Assembly: GCA_030272585.1 (NCBI GenBank)
Contig: BSYQ01000011.1
Location: 2,108,001 to 2,172,000 of the forward strand
Length of the DNA stretch: 64,000 bases
Direction: 5' to 3'
Source of the DNA: Bryopsis sp. KO-2023
Taxonomy: Eukaryota > Chlorophyta > Ulvophyceae > Bryopsidales > Bryopsidaceae
Positions 1 to 11,833 of this stretch are shown piece by piece. Every line of letters starts with the position of its first letter. Position 1 is the stretch's first letter. The notes under the pieces were generated by a model. That model was given only the letters and a program-made list of their open reading frames with translations, was not told the origin of the DNA and searched no databases. A program made the translations under genes and the position numbers.

Positions 1-2316
1 GATTGTCCCGGAGCACGGTCAGTTGGTTGACCTTGCTCTCCTCCATCGCCCTCCTGCGCTTGTTCAGCTGGTGGCCATTGACACTGAACATCCGCTCAAC
101 CGAGGCGCTGGAGGCTGGGATGCAGAGATACTCGGCAGCCAGGATCGAAACTGTTGGGTATGCCGCCTGGTGTACCCTCCACCAGTCCAGAACAGATGAA
201 GTGCTCTGAATAACCCTCCTGACCCCACAATATCGCTCCCACTCATCAGAATTAGAACCGCCCGTAGCAGATGGAGGAGGGCACACACTGAGCCAGTCCC
301 GTTCGAGATTTTCCTTTTTCTTTTTTTTTCCCTCTCTGCCTTCCCCCGGATTGTCAACACCTCTGTAATCTGATCGCAGCCGGATCTCCTTCAGCAGAGT
401 CACGCACTCTTGCAGCACATCTGAAACCCACAGATCAGGTCTGCTGAATTGCTTCCTCAAGCAAGGAAAGCGCCCTGGGGTGCCCCACAAATACCGATTC
501 ACCTCAGCGTCTTCGAGTGATAGTTTGGTCGGATCCAGATGCTGCATGCACCCGACGGCCAGGAGCCATGCGGGATCGTCAAATTCATGGTCCATGACTG
601 TGCGGAGCACATCTCTGAAGTCTATCACATCCGGTTCCTCGATGTTCATGGCATCTACCGCAGCGCTGATCCGAGCCATGAGCATCAGGACGGCACTCCC
701 CGTCACCTTCTTTTCTGCCTCCAGTACCTTGGTTGCTTCCTTGTATGGCCTCAGAACCAGGTACAGTTCCAGCAGCACTTTCCATTCTTGGGGGTTGATA
801 TTGTATTGGGGGGGAAGGAGGGGAAAGAGCTGGATCAGATCGGGTTTCAAAATCAACAATCGATGCAACATGTACCAGATGCTGTTCCACCTAGTCTCCA
901 CCGCCAAGGTCAGTCTGAGAACCTTGTCAGATCTGCGGACAGGTCCTGGGCAGTCTTCTGCCTCCTCCACGTCGTCTCCATCATCGGGACATGCGTCTTC
1001 ATCACTTGAATATATTTCCTGTGATGTGGGGTCGTCCTGTTCCTGGCTCTGATGGTCGTTTTGATTAGATTCCTCTTGTGCATCCTCCAGAAGTTCATCC
1101 TCATCAACTTGAGATGGACCGGGGCTCTCACCAAGCCCACCGTTGCCAATCGCAGAGGCACCCGTGGCTGTCGAGGACCGGACCACATAAATTAACTCTT
1201 GGGGAGCAGCCTCCGCTTGTTGCCGTTCCAGATCAGCTTCTTTTCTTTTGGCTCGATCGATCTGAATCTGTTTCAGCTTTTCCCAATGAGTGGATGCACC
1301 CATCACTGTTCTGCACAGATCGTGTACTTTGGCCACAAGGTCGTTCACGCTTTGGGGGGCATTTTTCAGACCCTTCTTTACCCCAAATTTATTCTGTGTG
1401 TCCCGCACCCGTGCCAATCGTAACTGTAGTTCATTTCACATGCTGCCCCCATTCTGGACTCGTGATCGGTAACGATGCTGGCCTGATATCCGGTCAGATC
1501 AAAGTCCTCCCTGATCTCGTTCATTTTTGTGCAAATGTCCACAGCAGTTGCGGTACCCTCCATTTCCCAGGTCCCGAGACTGATCCGCTTGAGTTCGAAC
1601 AGATCCTGTTCCGGGTCCCGGTGTATGTAGACAGCCCCCATCGCGAACCAATGCTTGGGCTGCTGAGACCAACCATCAGCAACAAAGCATGGTCGGAATC
1701 TGCTCAGATCCATATCCTTCATCTTTTTTTTAAGCCTGTTGGAGGACAATCCGACCTGGTGAGACATGGATTTCGCTGATAGAGGCGGAGCAGATGCGTT
1801 CAGTTGAGTGCACATGTCTCGGAAGTGCTGATCTTCCACTGTCCTGAAGGGGGCCCCGACGCTGACCAGATAGCACATAACCTTGTGCCGGTACGACTGG
1901 AACTCCCGGGTAGTAGGTCCCCATTTAGACACAAACGGGAGTGTTTTCTGGGTCCCAAAAGAACTGATCCGACCCCCTTGTGTGCCTGTTTTCATGTCCT
2001 GATCCGTTTGCCTTTTCAAATGGCAGCCCTCAAAGCCTTCCGCGACAGCAATTTCCATTTCGGAACTGATCCGGATACCGTGTTTGGCCGCATGATTCAA
2101 AAGGGGGATCCTGCCTCCCTTCACCCATGACAATTGTTCATGACAGATTCTGCACGACACCACCTTTCTGCCCCGATCATCCTTATACACCAGGATCTTG
2201 CCTTCTGGACTGCTGACATACATCTTGTCAACCCATGTGTTACTTCTCCGAACAGGAATCACAGGAGGGCTTGCACCCAGTTCCAGCAGATCAGCTTCCT
2301 TTCCATTTCTGTTCAC
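1..2316 (-). pseudogene. hAT-superfamily transposase, frame-broken, cut by window edge
   Basis: The gene runs leftwards from an ATG at 2316. The first 312 residues hold a BED-like zinc finger (CRIC, then H-x4-H in LLNHAAKHG) and the start of the hAT catalytic region (VADGWS; VTDHESRMGAAC; HRINLG). The frame stops at 1378-1380 just after a run of four G. Reading resumes one base out of phase and stays open to about 340, through an acidic linker and the ETRWNS segment. A second one-base shift falls in an A-rich run at about 315-335. The third frame carries the classic hAT C-terminal dimerisation motif, including the ASSASVER core, and runs to base 1. Both breaks are at homopolymers, so they could be decay or assembly errors. 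The C-terminus lies beyond the window. The family assignment is firm; activity is unlikely as read. Confidence 0.88.
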
Positions 2317-2756
2317 TGCAGGGCAGGGCAGGACAGGACAAACACCTCATAAAAGCAGAACCAGAACAACTGGAGAAAGCACAAGCACCTCACACAATCC
2401 AACAAGGGAACACCTCACCCCCCCACAAAACCATAAGAGTACAACAAGGCGGAACAGATCAGGGAGTAACGCACTGTTGGTCAGGTCAGATGCTTGCCCC
2501 GACCCCTGCGGCCCCACGGATGGAACGCTGCCCTGGCGACGAGGTTCCAACCCCCCGCTTCCAGATCCGGTCGGAACTGGTCTCCTCTGGGACGTGTGTG
2601 GGCGTTGCCCCGACCTCGCAGGGGTGACGAGCGCTTTTCTTTTTCCATGCCGGCCCATTTCGAACGGGGCGCTGATAAGACGTGGAGTTAAACGCTCACC
2701 AGATTAACAGCAACCGAACATGCGATGTGCCCGCGTGACTCAACTGCATCTCACCC
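2317..2756. other. 5' flank of hAT gene, no gene seen
   Basis: This should hold the promoter end of the hAT element. A GC-rich direct repeat (gcagggcagggcaggacagg) sits at about 2320. I could not find a terminal inverted repeat or an 8-bp target duplication, so the element's outer boundary is unresolved. No coding sequence is supported. Confidence 0.5.
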
Positions 2757-3113
2757 GCGATCAATGATCGATTCTTGACGCAGACGACCCACCGATCATG
2801 ATCGGTGTTGCGCCGATCATGATCGGCGCAAGCCGATTATAGTCGATCGCGCCGATCACGATCACGATCTCGATCAAGCGCCGCACCCTGTCGGCACCTG
2901 ATCGGCAGTTTTTGATCGGCCGATCACGATCAGGCCGATCAAAAACTGCCGATCAAGCAGGGCGACCGATCAGATCGGTGATCGGCCGATCTTGATCGAT
3001 GATCGGCCCTGCCAGACCTGATCGGCGACCGATCAGATCGGTGATCGGCCGATCACGATTTGATCGGTCGCACTGCTTGATCGGCGACCGATCAAATCGT
3101 GATCGGATCCATA
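2757..3113. repeat. GATC-rich palindromic repeat array
   Basis: About 33 GATC tetranucleotides occur in roughly 357 bp, where chance would give one or two. The array is built from short palindromes of the GATCGG/CCGATC type. It contains a perfect 22-bp inverted repeat at 2900-2921 and 2933-2954, separated by an 11-bp loop. It also contains a perfect 30-bp direct repeat at 2962-2991 and 3025-3054. It lies between the hAT gene and the retroelement pol and has no coding potential of its own. It may be part of a foldback element or a satellite fragment. Confidence 0.85.
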
Positions 3114-3450
3114 GTATGCCGGGACCCCCCCCCTCCCCCTTCCCTCCCCCCCCCCCTCCCATCCCCTTTCCCCACCCTCCTCCCCCCCACTCACCTACAC
3201 TGAGACCCCTCCCTTTGTCCCCTTTTACCATCACCTCCGTCTCCACTTCCCCTTCGGGCGCAGTTGGGTCCTCCCTCCCCATTCCAGCCGTAGCCTCACC
3301 CTCCCCCTCCGCCTCCCTCCTGGTTCCCTCTCCGACCTCGTCGACTCCCTCCCTCTCTGTGGCGTTCATTTTCGCGTCAAGTCCGATGGCTGCCGCATCT
3401 GGGGCACTCTGACCAACACCACCTCCCGCCCCCTCCACCTCACTCCCCGG
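3114..3450. other. C-rich low-complexity tract
   Basis: Strongly strand-asymmetric C/T-rich DNA with runs of C. Long open frames on both strands here (Pro/Ser-rich on plus, Gly/Glu-rich on minus) are composition artefacts. No gene is supported. Confidence 0.6.
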
Positions 3451-5934
3451 ATGACCCTCTGCTCCGCCCGTTCCGCCCTCTCCTCCTTCGTCGTCCCCGA
3501 CTCCTCCTCCTCGTTCCCTATCCCTTCTCGTCCCTCCACCCGTCCATTCCGCCTCCCTTCGGAGTTGGCAGGGAAGATTTCCTCCCTCCCAGCAGAGCTG
3601 GCTACAGAACCGAACCCTGAAGTTGCGAAGTTGATTCGGGAATTCCCTGAGGTATTTTCCGATACATTGGGCTGCTGCAAATCTCACACTGTGGGACCGT
3701 TACCCTTCGAGTTTTTGCCCCCTCCTCAAGAACATATCAAGTCCTTACTCAGTGGCCCAGTGGAGGAGGAAAAACTCTGGTCTCAAATTCAGGAATGGGA
3801 AAGCCAGGGTATTGTTCGAGAGGTACATGAGGAACCTTTTCTGATTCCTATTTTTGGCATACCAAAAAAAGATAAAACCCTGACTCGGTGGGTTTCTGAT
3901 TTTCGAAGGTTAAATGCATGTATTGGGAAAAGGCCTTGCCAGCTGCCAACTGTCGAACATTCGATCGCGGGGGTTAAACCTTTTTCGATTGGCAGTTCTA
4001 TTGATCTCAAGGATGCATATTTTCAAGTAAAAATGCATGCTGATGCATCTCGTTTTATGGGGTTGCAATGCAAAAATCGTTGGTATGTGTGGAATAGGCT
4101 TCCTCAGGGATATTCTAATGCCAGTTTTGAATTTACTCGAGCGATCAGGACCGCTATAGTTCGGGCTCAGAAAAGAATGGATTCGCAAATTTTGTCTTAT
4201 TTGGATGACGTTATTTTGCTGTCGGAAAATAGGACGCAGCATAAAAGGGATCTGCGAATTTTGCTGGAGGAATTACGCAGGGATGGCTGGACTGTAGGAT
4301 ATAAGAAGTGTGCTTTTTTTCGAAGTGAATTCGAGTTTCTGGGGATAAAACTGTCGACGCAAGGAATGACGCCAGGCGCGAAGCTTTGGAATAAATTGGA
4401 AACCTTGAAGAAACCGGTGACCAAAACTGAGTGGCGTTCGGTGAGAGGATGGTTCAATCAGTTGGCACGTTTTGTTTATCAGGGCCAATAAGCGTTACAA
4501 AGTTTGCAGCAGGCAGAATTATTGTCGTGTGAGGTGAAATGGAGAGAGTTTTTGACCTTTTTGCGTGCACATACTGTTCGGTGCAGTTATGTCGGGAAAG
4601 ATTCCCAGTCTTTTGTTGTGTCAGTAGACGCTTCAAAGTTTGGATGGGGGGCAGTTTTATTAAATAAACAAAAAATAATAAAATGCGCCAGTGGTTCGTG
4701 GAATAAGTCTTTTCAACACAAAATGTCTAACGAATTAGAATTGGAAGGGGTGTTGCGGGCGTTGGACGTATTCAGGCCTTGGATCTTTAGTCGACCAGTG
4801 GTCGTGATGACAGATAATTCCTCGGTTCAGAGTTTTATGAATCCAGCGAATACAAGTGATTTTATTAAAAGGCGGCTCGACAAAATACTGGCGGTGGCTC
4901 CTGAGGTCAGATTTATTCCAGGGGCCGCCAATGTGGTGCCTGATTTATTGTCACGATTCGAAGAGGGAAAAAAGGTGCACGCAGCTACAGTTAAACCGAC
5001 GGAACAGGATTGGCAAGAAGTGCATCAAGGGCATGTGGGTATCTACCAGTCGTGGGCTCGCGAACAGAGGTTAAAAAAAGGGTTTTCACACGAAGAAATA
5101 AAGAAAAGGGTGTCGACGTGTGAGGTGTGTCAGCGTTTTCGAAAAAGAACACCGTCTGCAGAGTTGGGTTATATACAACATTCGACAGCTCCGAATGCGG
5201 TAGTTGCCTTAGATTTTGTGGGTCCAGTACAGAAATCTGCTGCAGGTAACAAATTCTTTTTAGTTCTGGTTGATGCTCTCACGCGACAGACATTGGTCCG
5301 TGCCTGTAAACTTAATTCAGCAGCAGCGGCTGTGGCAGCGTTGAAAGAATGGGAGACCAAATTTGGGAAAATAAAAAACGTGATGACTGACAACGCTAGT
5401 TGTTTTTGGTCTTGGGCATACACTGGGCACTGTATTTCGCGAGGTATCGAGAGGATTTATGTGCCGCCATATTCGCATAAATCCAACGGTCTCGTGGAGC
5501 GCGCTAATCAGAATGTGATTAGTCGCATTCGTCGAATGATGCTGGCGACGAAAACGCGGGACTGGGAAAGTGTATTAGGGCAGACTCAGCAGGCGTTAGA
5601 TACCATGGTGAATAGGGTGACGCAGTTTACTCCGACAGAACTCAGGCAAGCAGGGCCATCGACGTGGAAGGTTGCGGTTCAACGTATGATGGCTCATAGG
5701 CAGAAGGTGAATGCGAAATATCGCAAGGGATTGCAGGAACGAGAATGGGAAAAAGGGCAGAGAGTTTACGTGTATGATTTCAAAAGGGAAACTCGTAAAC
5801 AACATAAATTCGATCCCTATTGGATCGGACCTGGCCTTATTGTGGGAAAGGAATCTAGAACCATTTTAAAAGTATCAATGCCTCATCAGGTGATCCGGGT
5901 TCACTCTGATTTTGTTTTTCCTGTGAACGGTTAA
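3451..5934 (+). pseudogene. pol: LTR-retroelement pol (RT-RNase H-integrase), 5'-truncated, in-frame stop
   Basis: This is one reading frame interrupted by a single TAA at 4489-4491; the frame before and after it is the same. Part 1 (346 residues from 3451) is a reverse transcriptase with the FGIPKKD, SIDLKDAYFQV and YLDD (residues 250-253) motifs. Part 2 has an RNase H with SVDASKFGWGAVL, a conserved ELEL Glu and MTDNSS. It continues into an integrase with an H/H-CEVC zinc-binding region and a D,D(35)E triad (ALDF; MTDN; LVERAN). The order RT-RH-INT is that of Ty3-type elements, but the sequence is divergent. No gag or protease is seen upstream, where low-complexity DNA starts abruptly. The stop lies between RT and RNase H, not at a gag/pol border, so nonsense decay is likelier than programmed readthrough. 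Confidence 0.85.
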
Positions 5935-7132
5935 AGCGAGAAAAGCGCAGGGAAGCGTGTGGTGAAAAAAGAGAGTCGAGAATAGATGAGCGAAGTAAAT
6001 GAGATGAATTGGGACGCGAGGGTGTTTGCGGCTGAATAGCCGAGTTGTGGTGACAGGAGAAACTTGTGGTGAATGTGTGTTGTGGAATTGTGGCTGGAAA
6101 TTCGGGAAGGGAGAAGGGAACGATATATAGAGGAACTGTTGTTGTTGTAAGGATGCCTTATTTGCTTTGAGTTAACGGAGCGACCAGAGATAGGACTTGG
6201 GCCGATTTTTTGGTCCGCCTCCGGTCCGGTCCGGTTACGGTCGGGTTACGGTCACCGTAATACGGCCGTAAAAAGGTCCCGTAACCGTAAATTTTTACTA
6301 ATTTACGGTCATTTACGGTCATTTACGGAAATTTACGGTCATTTACGGAAATTTACGGTCATTTACGGATTTTTACGGAAATTTACGGATTTTTACGGAA
6401 TTTTACGGAATTTTACGGTCAATTACGGTCAGAGTAAATTTGTACTCCGGTTACGGTCCGGTTACGGTGGTTACGGTCCGGTACGGTGACCGTAACCGTA
6501 AAGTCCTATCTCTGGGAGCGACTTGTTTGCGAACGTTTTGTGTCAGTGTTCCAACACAGTTTCAGTAAACTTTATTCTACACTATAGACGCGCGCACCCT
6601 GTGTTTTAAATTTGGTCACTCATTCTTGGTCTGTGAAGCAAGGAAACCTGCGTTTAAGAAAACTATGTAGTTTGCTCCTGGTAACATTCGTGACGGAATT
6701 CTGTGTTGCCAGAAACACAAACCAAGAAAACTATAATTCTGGCGCTATTCTCGAATGGGTGTGAGCGGCTATTGAATGCTTCGAGAAAGTGTTGATGAAG
6801 TGCGCAGGGAAACGCAGCTACAGGACGCATAGAAAGAAACCCGTTTCGAAGCATTTCGAAAGCCATGTCTGGAATCGTCATTGATAGGACGTCGACGACA
6901 AGCGAAATCTGAAGCCTGTTGGTCCTCTATCCTTCTTGCCGCCTCGACCCTGGGGTAAGAGACACCTGACTAGTTCGCAGGCGACCATATCCTCGCCTGG
7001 AAACAGTATGTGTTTATGGATGCTTTCGAAACCTCAAAACAAGTAGACAGGGTCCGAACAAAGCAACGAAACAGAAGTGGTGTCCCCTCAGGTTCCGAGC
7101 GCCTCGCTGGTGAAACGGTGCTGCAACGAAGA
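5935..7132. other. Retroelement 3' region and flank, no gene
   Basis: This non-coding stretch follows pol and is interrupted by the small hAT element at 6185-6514. A TATA-like stretch (cgatatatagagg) at about 6120 would fit an LTR promoter, but I found no matching 5' copy upstream, so an LTR cannot be proven. The last few hundred bases are probably the promoter and 5' UTR of the proline-rich gene that follows. Confidence 0.4.
6185..6514. mobile_element. Non-autonomous hAT-type element (MITE) with 8-bp TSD
   Basis: Perfect 14-bp terminal inverted repeats CAGAGATAGGACTT (6185-6198) and AAGTCCTATCTCTG (6501-6514) bound a 330-bp element. Immediately outside are identical 8-bp direct repeats GGAGCGAC at 6177-6184 and 6515-6522. 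An 8-bp duplication and a CAG-starting TIR are hallmarks of hAT transposition. The interior has no ORF; it is a dense array of TTACGG / ATTTACGG units on one side and CCGTAA in the inverted parts, so it can fold extensively. It sits in the 3' flank of the degraded retroelement. Confidence 0.93.
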
Positions 7133-8546
7133 ATGTCGCGACATCGGTCCGTCGTCGGGGTCTTGGTCGGAGCGCTGTGCGTCATCGCTCACGGTAGTTA
7201 CAGCTTCACGCAGACATATCAGCGTTCGTCTCACGGACGTAAAGTACTGTGGATTGGTGCTGGTGGTTGGTCTGTAATTATTGGTCCTGTTTAGTCTCAC
7301 ACCCTTGATGATTTTCTTGCTAGGGGTGGCTGCAGCCAGCAACAGAGGACTTCGAGCTCTGAACGGTACGAAAAGATGTGCGCTGGCAATAAAAATTATC
7401 GCAAGATACCTAGATGAAATTCGTCACCAAACCCTGCGCACCAACACGAGATTTCCATGTTGCATATATGACAGAGCCCTTCTTGTGTCGCGTATACTTG
7501 TGCAAAAAGTGGGTGTTTTGCTTGATAAATCTTGCTGATTCTGCTGACCTCCTTTTGTCATTTTCCAGCTGGTGCCTTCGGTCAAAACTTTGCATTTGAT
7601 GGAAACATCCTCCTGGACAACGTCATGGCTATTCCCAGAGTATGCAAGCACTCTATTTATTTCAAGTTTTTGAGGTTCTGTTGAGGTTTCACAAAAACAA
7701 ACGGTGGTATTATTCCAAGCACCATAAAAACTGGCCAGTGATTTTGAGTTCTTTTCCCATCAGATGCAGATGACGATATTTTGAAGTTCTGCACTTTGCT
7801 GATAATTTCCTAAAGAAGCCTTGGTGTCCGTACTCAGGTTTCACCAGACAACACCATGGCTTTATCCACTTTGAACAATGATTTTTCTGTCAGAGATGCA
7901 ACAGCCGCCAACTCAAAAGCTGAGTTCACAGCAGGGACAGGTACCAAATCGAAAGACTGATATCAAAGGAAGACAGGAAAATCTCATCCAGTCAAAACTA
8001 ACCTGAAATGAACTCCTTTGCACCACGCTCCCCCCTCTCCGGTCCATCACGTAACCTTAATTGATTTTCATTGCAGGTGCAGGACGGGGGTTCATCTCTG
8101 GAACAAGTCCACTGCTTGACGTCCAGCAGCAAGGGGGCTCTTACTTCACACCTCGAGGAGTGGTTTCGCAGCTCCAGCAAAACACCTTGTTTCAACAAGG
8201 GCAAGTCACACAAACTGGCGCGGTGGGTAGCAATGCAAACCCCCTTCCCACTGTTGTTCCCATGACCACACCACCTCCTATTTCGCCTCCACCCCCTCCT
8301 CCTCTTGCTCCTACTCCAGCTACTCCTCCACCCCCACCTGCCACTCCAGCTTCACCTCCCAGCCCACCTCCTCCACCCCCACCTGCCACTCCAGCTCCAC
8401 CTCCCAGCCCACCTCCTCCACCCCCACCTCCTACTCCTACTCCTGCTCCACCTCCCCCAACCCCTCCTCCTTCACCAATCCTAACCCAAGCCCCTCCATT
8501 TCCTGGGTTTCCTGGACTTCCCGATTTCTTGGCCCGTCTGGGGTGA
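7133..8546 (+). CDS. Secreted proline-rich protein, function unknown
   Basis: Five exons with closing phases: 7133-7238, 7324-7365, 7569-7639, 7838-7940, 8077-8546 (263 residues). The chosen ATG begins a good signal peptide: basic MSRHR, hydrophobic VVGVLVGALCVIA, then small residues suitable for cleavage. An in-frame ATG upstream would add about 39 hydrophilic residues and hide it. The middle part is Gly/Asn/Gln-rich without a domain I recognise. The last third is a Pro-rich tract (PPPPP, SPPPPP and PATP blocks), followed by a short hydrophobic end, FPGFPGLPDFLARLG. Pro-rich tails behind signal peptides are typical of cell-wall or extracellular-matrix proteins of algae, so an apoplastic role is inferred. 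No enzyme motif is visible. Confidence 0.72.
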
Positions 8547-10897
8547 AGAAAGTAACAATTGAGCAGAGAGCAAAACAACTAAACAAAAATAAATGGCTTT
8601 TGGAGATGGGGCTTCACCCCAAGGATGCGGTAATAATAAATTGCTTTCACCTGCACCTGAGTGTGCCGTGTTTTCTTTTAGAAGTACATGTGAGCACTGC
8701 ATTGGTTTTTCAAGGACAGTGCCCATACACATGCTTTTTGTATGACTGTCCTGGTAATAAAAATTCTCTGGGTGGCATGGGGGATTACGAAAACGTGCAG
8801 AACCTGTGGATGTGTGGGTAATCTTGGACAGTGCTTTTATGTTACAAAACCAAAACAGAATATTTTGGTGCTCAGCGGGTGCCTGAGATTCCAAGAACAT
8901 CCATATGATTACATCCAAGATGTAAAGATGCAAGATGTCATTTCACTGGATCAAACCTTCGAATTGATACACCTGCTAGTCATTTGAGCATGGTTCAAAA
9001 AACAGTCCAAGGTCAGCCCAAGTTGCCACTCCTGGCCCACGTTTTGATGACTTGCTTCCTGTCAAACAAAAAACAGCAGACTGGTAGATGAGCGTAGAAA
9101 ACAAAATACTCCACCGTTACGGAAAGGAATGGGACCACGCCGCAAGGGCTTTCCCCTCCTTAGTCTCCGTCCCGATTCTGCTGCTTCCCCCCTTCAGCCA
9201 CCTGACTCACGCCTCGCCACTTCATCCCTAAGAACAGAGTTCGACAAAAAGGAACGAGAGGGGATGGGGTGCTTCTTCTTATCTGTTGTTCTCTTCAACC
9301 CATACCTCGCCAACACAGCATACCTCGACAGTATTTTCCATTCCTGAAGGAAACGTCCTCCACGCCAGGTTTTAGTCATAGATATGTACGACGTCGGGTC
9401 ACTCTGATCATGTGGCGAACCCCACCACCCCACCCTCGCCACAAACTCATAATCTTGTGGTCCATTCAACCAAAGTGCTCGAAAAAAAAAACCCCACACA
9501 CTCCCATCGGTCGATCGAGGCGGAACCGAAAAGAAACGCCCCGGTGTCGCGTCCAATATTTTCCATTTTGGAAAAATCGGGTGAGGTTGGACCACATGTT
9601 CACATCGATCGCGAACGCCTTCCGAACGATGGGCTTTCCTCTTGGCCATCTCACGACATCCACTGGAGAGCTTTTCGAAGACCCACTGACGTGCCGATAG
9701 ATAATCATTGTGTTTGTTGCTTTTTCCTTCTCCCTTTCGGAGGCGGCTTATCCTTTCGCACCTCACGCACTCGGACGGGGTGAGAGCCTGTTTTTTTTCT
9801 ACTCCGTTTGGAGAAAAGAGAAAGAGAGAGAGAGAAAAACCTCAGCTGTTCTTCTTCGCCTTTTACTCTCGGGAACTTTGGAGAGCGACTTCATTTTGGC
9901 GGAGTTTCGTTCGGCCTGTTTCAGAATCCTCTCGCAAGGTGTTTTTTTTTGGCGGATCGGCTTGGCTGGGCTGGACGTTGCGAGGTGGGGATCGTTCGAC
10001 TTACGCTGAGCGTTTTTTTTTTCACTCTTTGATTCATCGTACCTGTTTTTGTTGGTGGGGGTTCCGCAACGATCCTCGGTGCTCGTTTTGAGCTCGGTAT
10101 TTTTTTTCCCCTTTTTTTTCTGTTTTGGGAGGAAAGTATATGAGTGGAAGGGACAAGAAAATGTCCGAGGATGTTGATGATAGAGAGGGTTATTTGAACC
10201 GTGGAGGTGTATTTCTAGTGTGGGGAGCGGTCCACCCGTTTCGCACTTTCGGGCGGGATTTTCCTTCCAGCAGTTCTATACCGAGTACGTCGGACGTCGG
10301 GCGGATGTTTTTTTTTATTATCACAAGCCCCCCCCCCCCAAGTTTGTGTTGGAAATGGTGGAGTGGATAAGCTCGAATCCCAGGACTGAAGGGAGAGCAT
10401 CTTTTCAGTTATGCTGGACGGGGGTCTCTGTTTAACGGTTTTGTGGGGGAGGGATAACAAGACCGTGGCTAACACCCCTCGCGTGGATGAGGGAAGGGAT
10501 GGTGGAGACGGAAAACCCCTATCGTTTTTCCCATCGCTCGCCGCTGGGATTCCAAATTTTTTTCCAGTTTTTTTCTGACCGAATGGGCAGTTGAAGTCTG
10601 TTTGGTTTTGTCTTTTTTTTCAGGGAGTTGTGGTGGATAGCTTGCTCCGGACAAGTCATAGAGCGGGTGTGTTTTGTTTTCAGCACCCCGTGGAGTGCGC
10701 GGGTCTGTTTCTCGTTCTCTGCGGGAACGCTTCTTGACTAAAGCCCACCGCTGGCACTGAGGGGGGAAAAACGAAACCCAGAAAAAACAACACAAAGGAA
10801 AAAAAACAGAAGTTGAGCTTCTCTCCAAGCTTGAAGGAGTATCGTGTCTTTCTCTTCTGGAAAACTTTTTTCCTTTTCGTTCCCCCGTGTTTTCGTG
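8547..10897. other. Intergenic: 3' UTR of the proline-rich gene and 5' region of the RLT-like gene
   Basis: No gene is supported across 2.35 kb. A 190-codon open frame on the minus strand (9194-9766) has no recognisable domain and no conserved motifs. T-rich stretches at 10.0-10.2 kb and a poly(C) run at about 10330 lie upstream of the RLT-like start. Confidence 0.5.
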
Positions 10898-11796
10898 ATG
10901 GATGCGGGTATGGTGCGTTCTCGCGATAGTTTGGCACGTTTCGGTGAAGAGATGAAAGATCCCGCTGTGGGGAGCGAGTCTTCTGACCCAGAAACGGAGG
11001 ACGACGAGGAAACAGGGAGGTCGAGGTTCTGGGACGATTACTTCGAATTGCTGGACGTCGCGAAAAGGGGGTTGGACGTGGAGTATCGAGAGGATGGACC
11101 GCCCGTGGGGTTTCAGTTCGAAGACCTCCCCAACGAGAATGACGCTTTTGGGAAAACCTCCTCGAGAGGCGCGCCACCCAAAGGCAAAAAAAAGCTGATA
11201 TTTGACGACTATGAGGGTGACGTCGGGGATGACGGGAAAATCGTAAGTCGCTCATTCGAGCAGGGTTTAATCGGAAGGTTCGCTCTGCCCTGTTTGAGCC
11301 TGACGTCTTTTCTTCGCGACGAAAGTCGTTCGATGGCTTGTCGCTTGCCTCTCTTTTCTGGATAAAAGGAACACCCCTGGCTGTCTTTCAGCCTGTTTTC
11401 TGATCCTGATCCTAGGTTCGGGATCTTGGTTTTCCTTTTCCAGTGAGAGTAGTCCCCCTCCCCGGAACATAAGAAAGCTTTTTTTTTTCTCCCTAGAACA
11501 CAAGAAAGCTTTTTTTTTATTGCTTTTAGATCTTTTTGTCAGACTCAATACTTTTTTTGGGGGGGGGGGTTGGTGCAGGGCATTCGAAAAAGAAAGCCTG
11601 CAGGAGGGGGAACTACTCGAGGTCGGAAATCCTTGGATGCGGCTTCTTACGAGGAGCAATTGCAAAAGAAGAGACACCAAGAGGAACTCAGAGCAGAAAA
11701 AAAGAGACTGGAGGAGGAGCGAAAGGCGAAACGGGAACAAGACAAAGAAAGCAAGAAAAGAGAGAGGCTGCTCCTCAAGGTACGGTGGTGCTATGC

Positions 11797-11833
<37 letters not shown>

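Noticed and set aside
2953-3687. 244-codon minus-strand ORF rich in Gly and Glu
   Set aside because: It is the complement of a C-rich low-complexity tract plus the GATC repeats, and it runs through the start of the plus-strand pol. No domain.
4489-4491. TAA as a sense codon (alternative nuclear code, as in some ulvophyte algae)
   Set aside because: Host genes here end at TAA, TAG and TGA at the expected family C-termini, and no conserved exon contains an internal TAA or TAG.
9194-9766. 190-codon minus-strand ORF with two WKIL segments
   Set aside because: No recognisable domain, no splice partners, located between two plus-strand genes; the repeated words look fortuitous.
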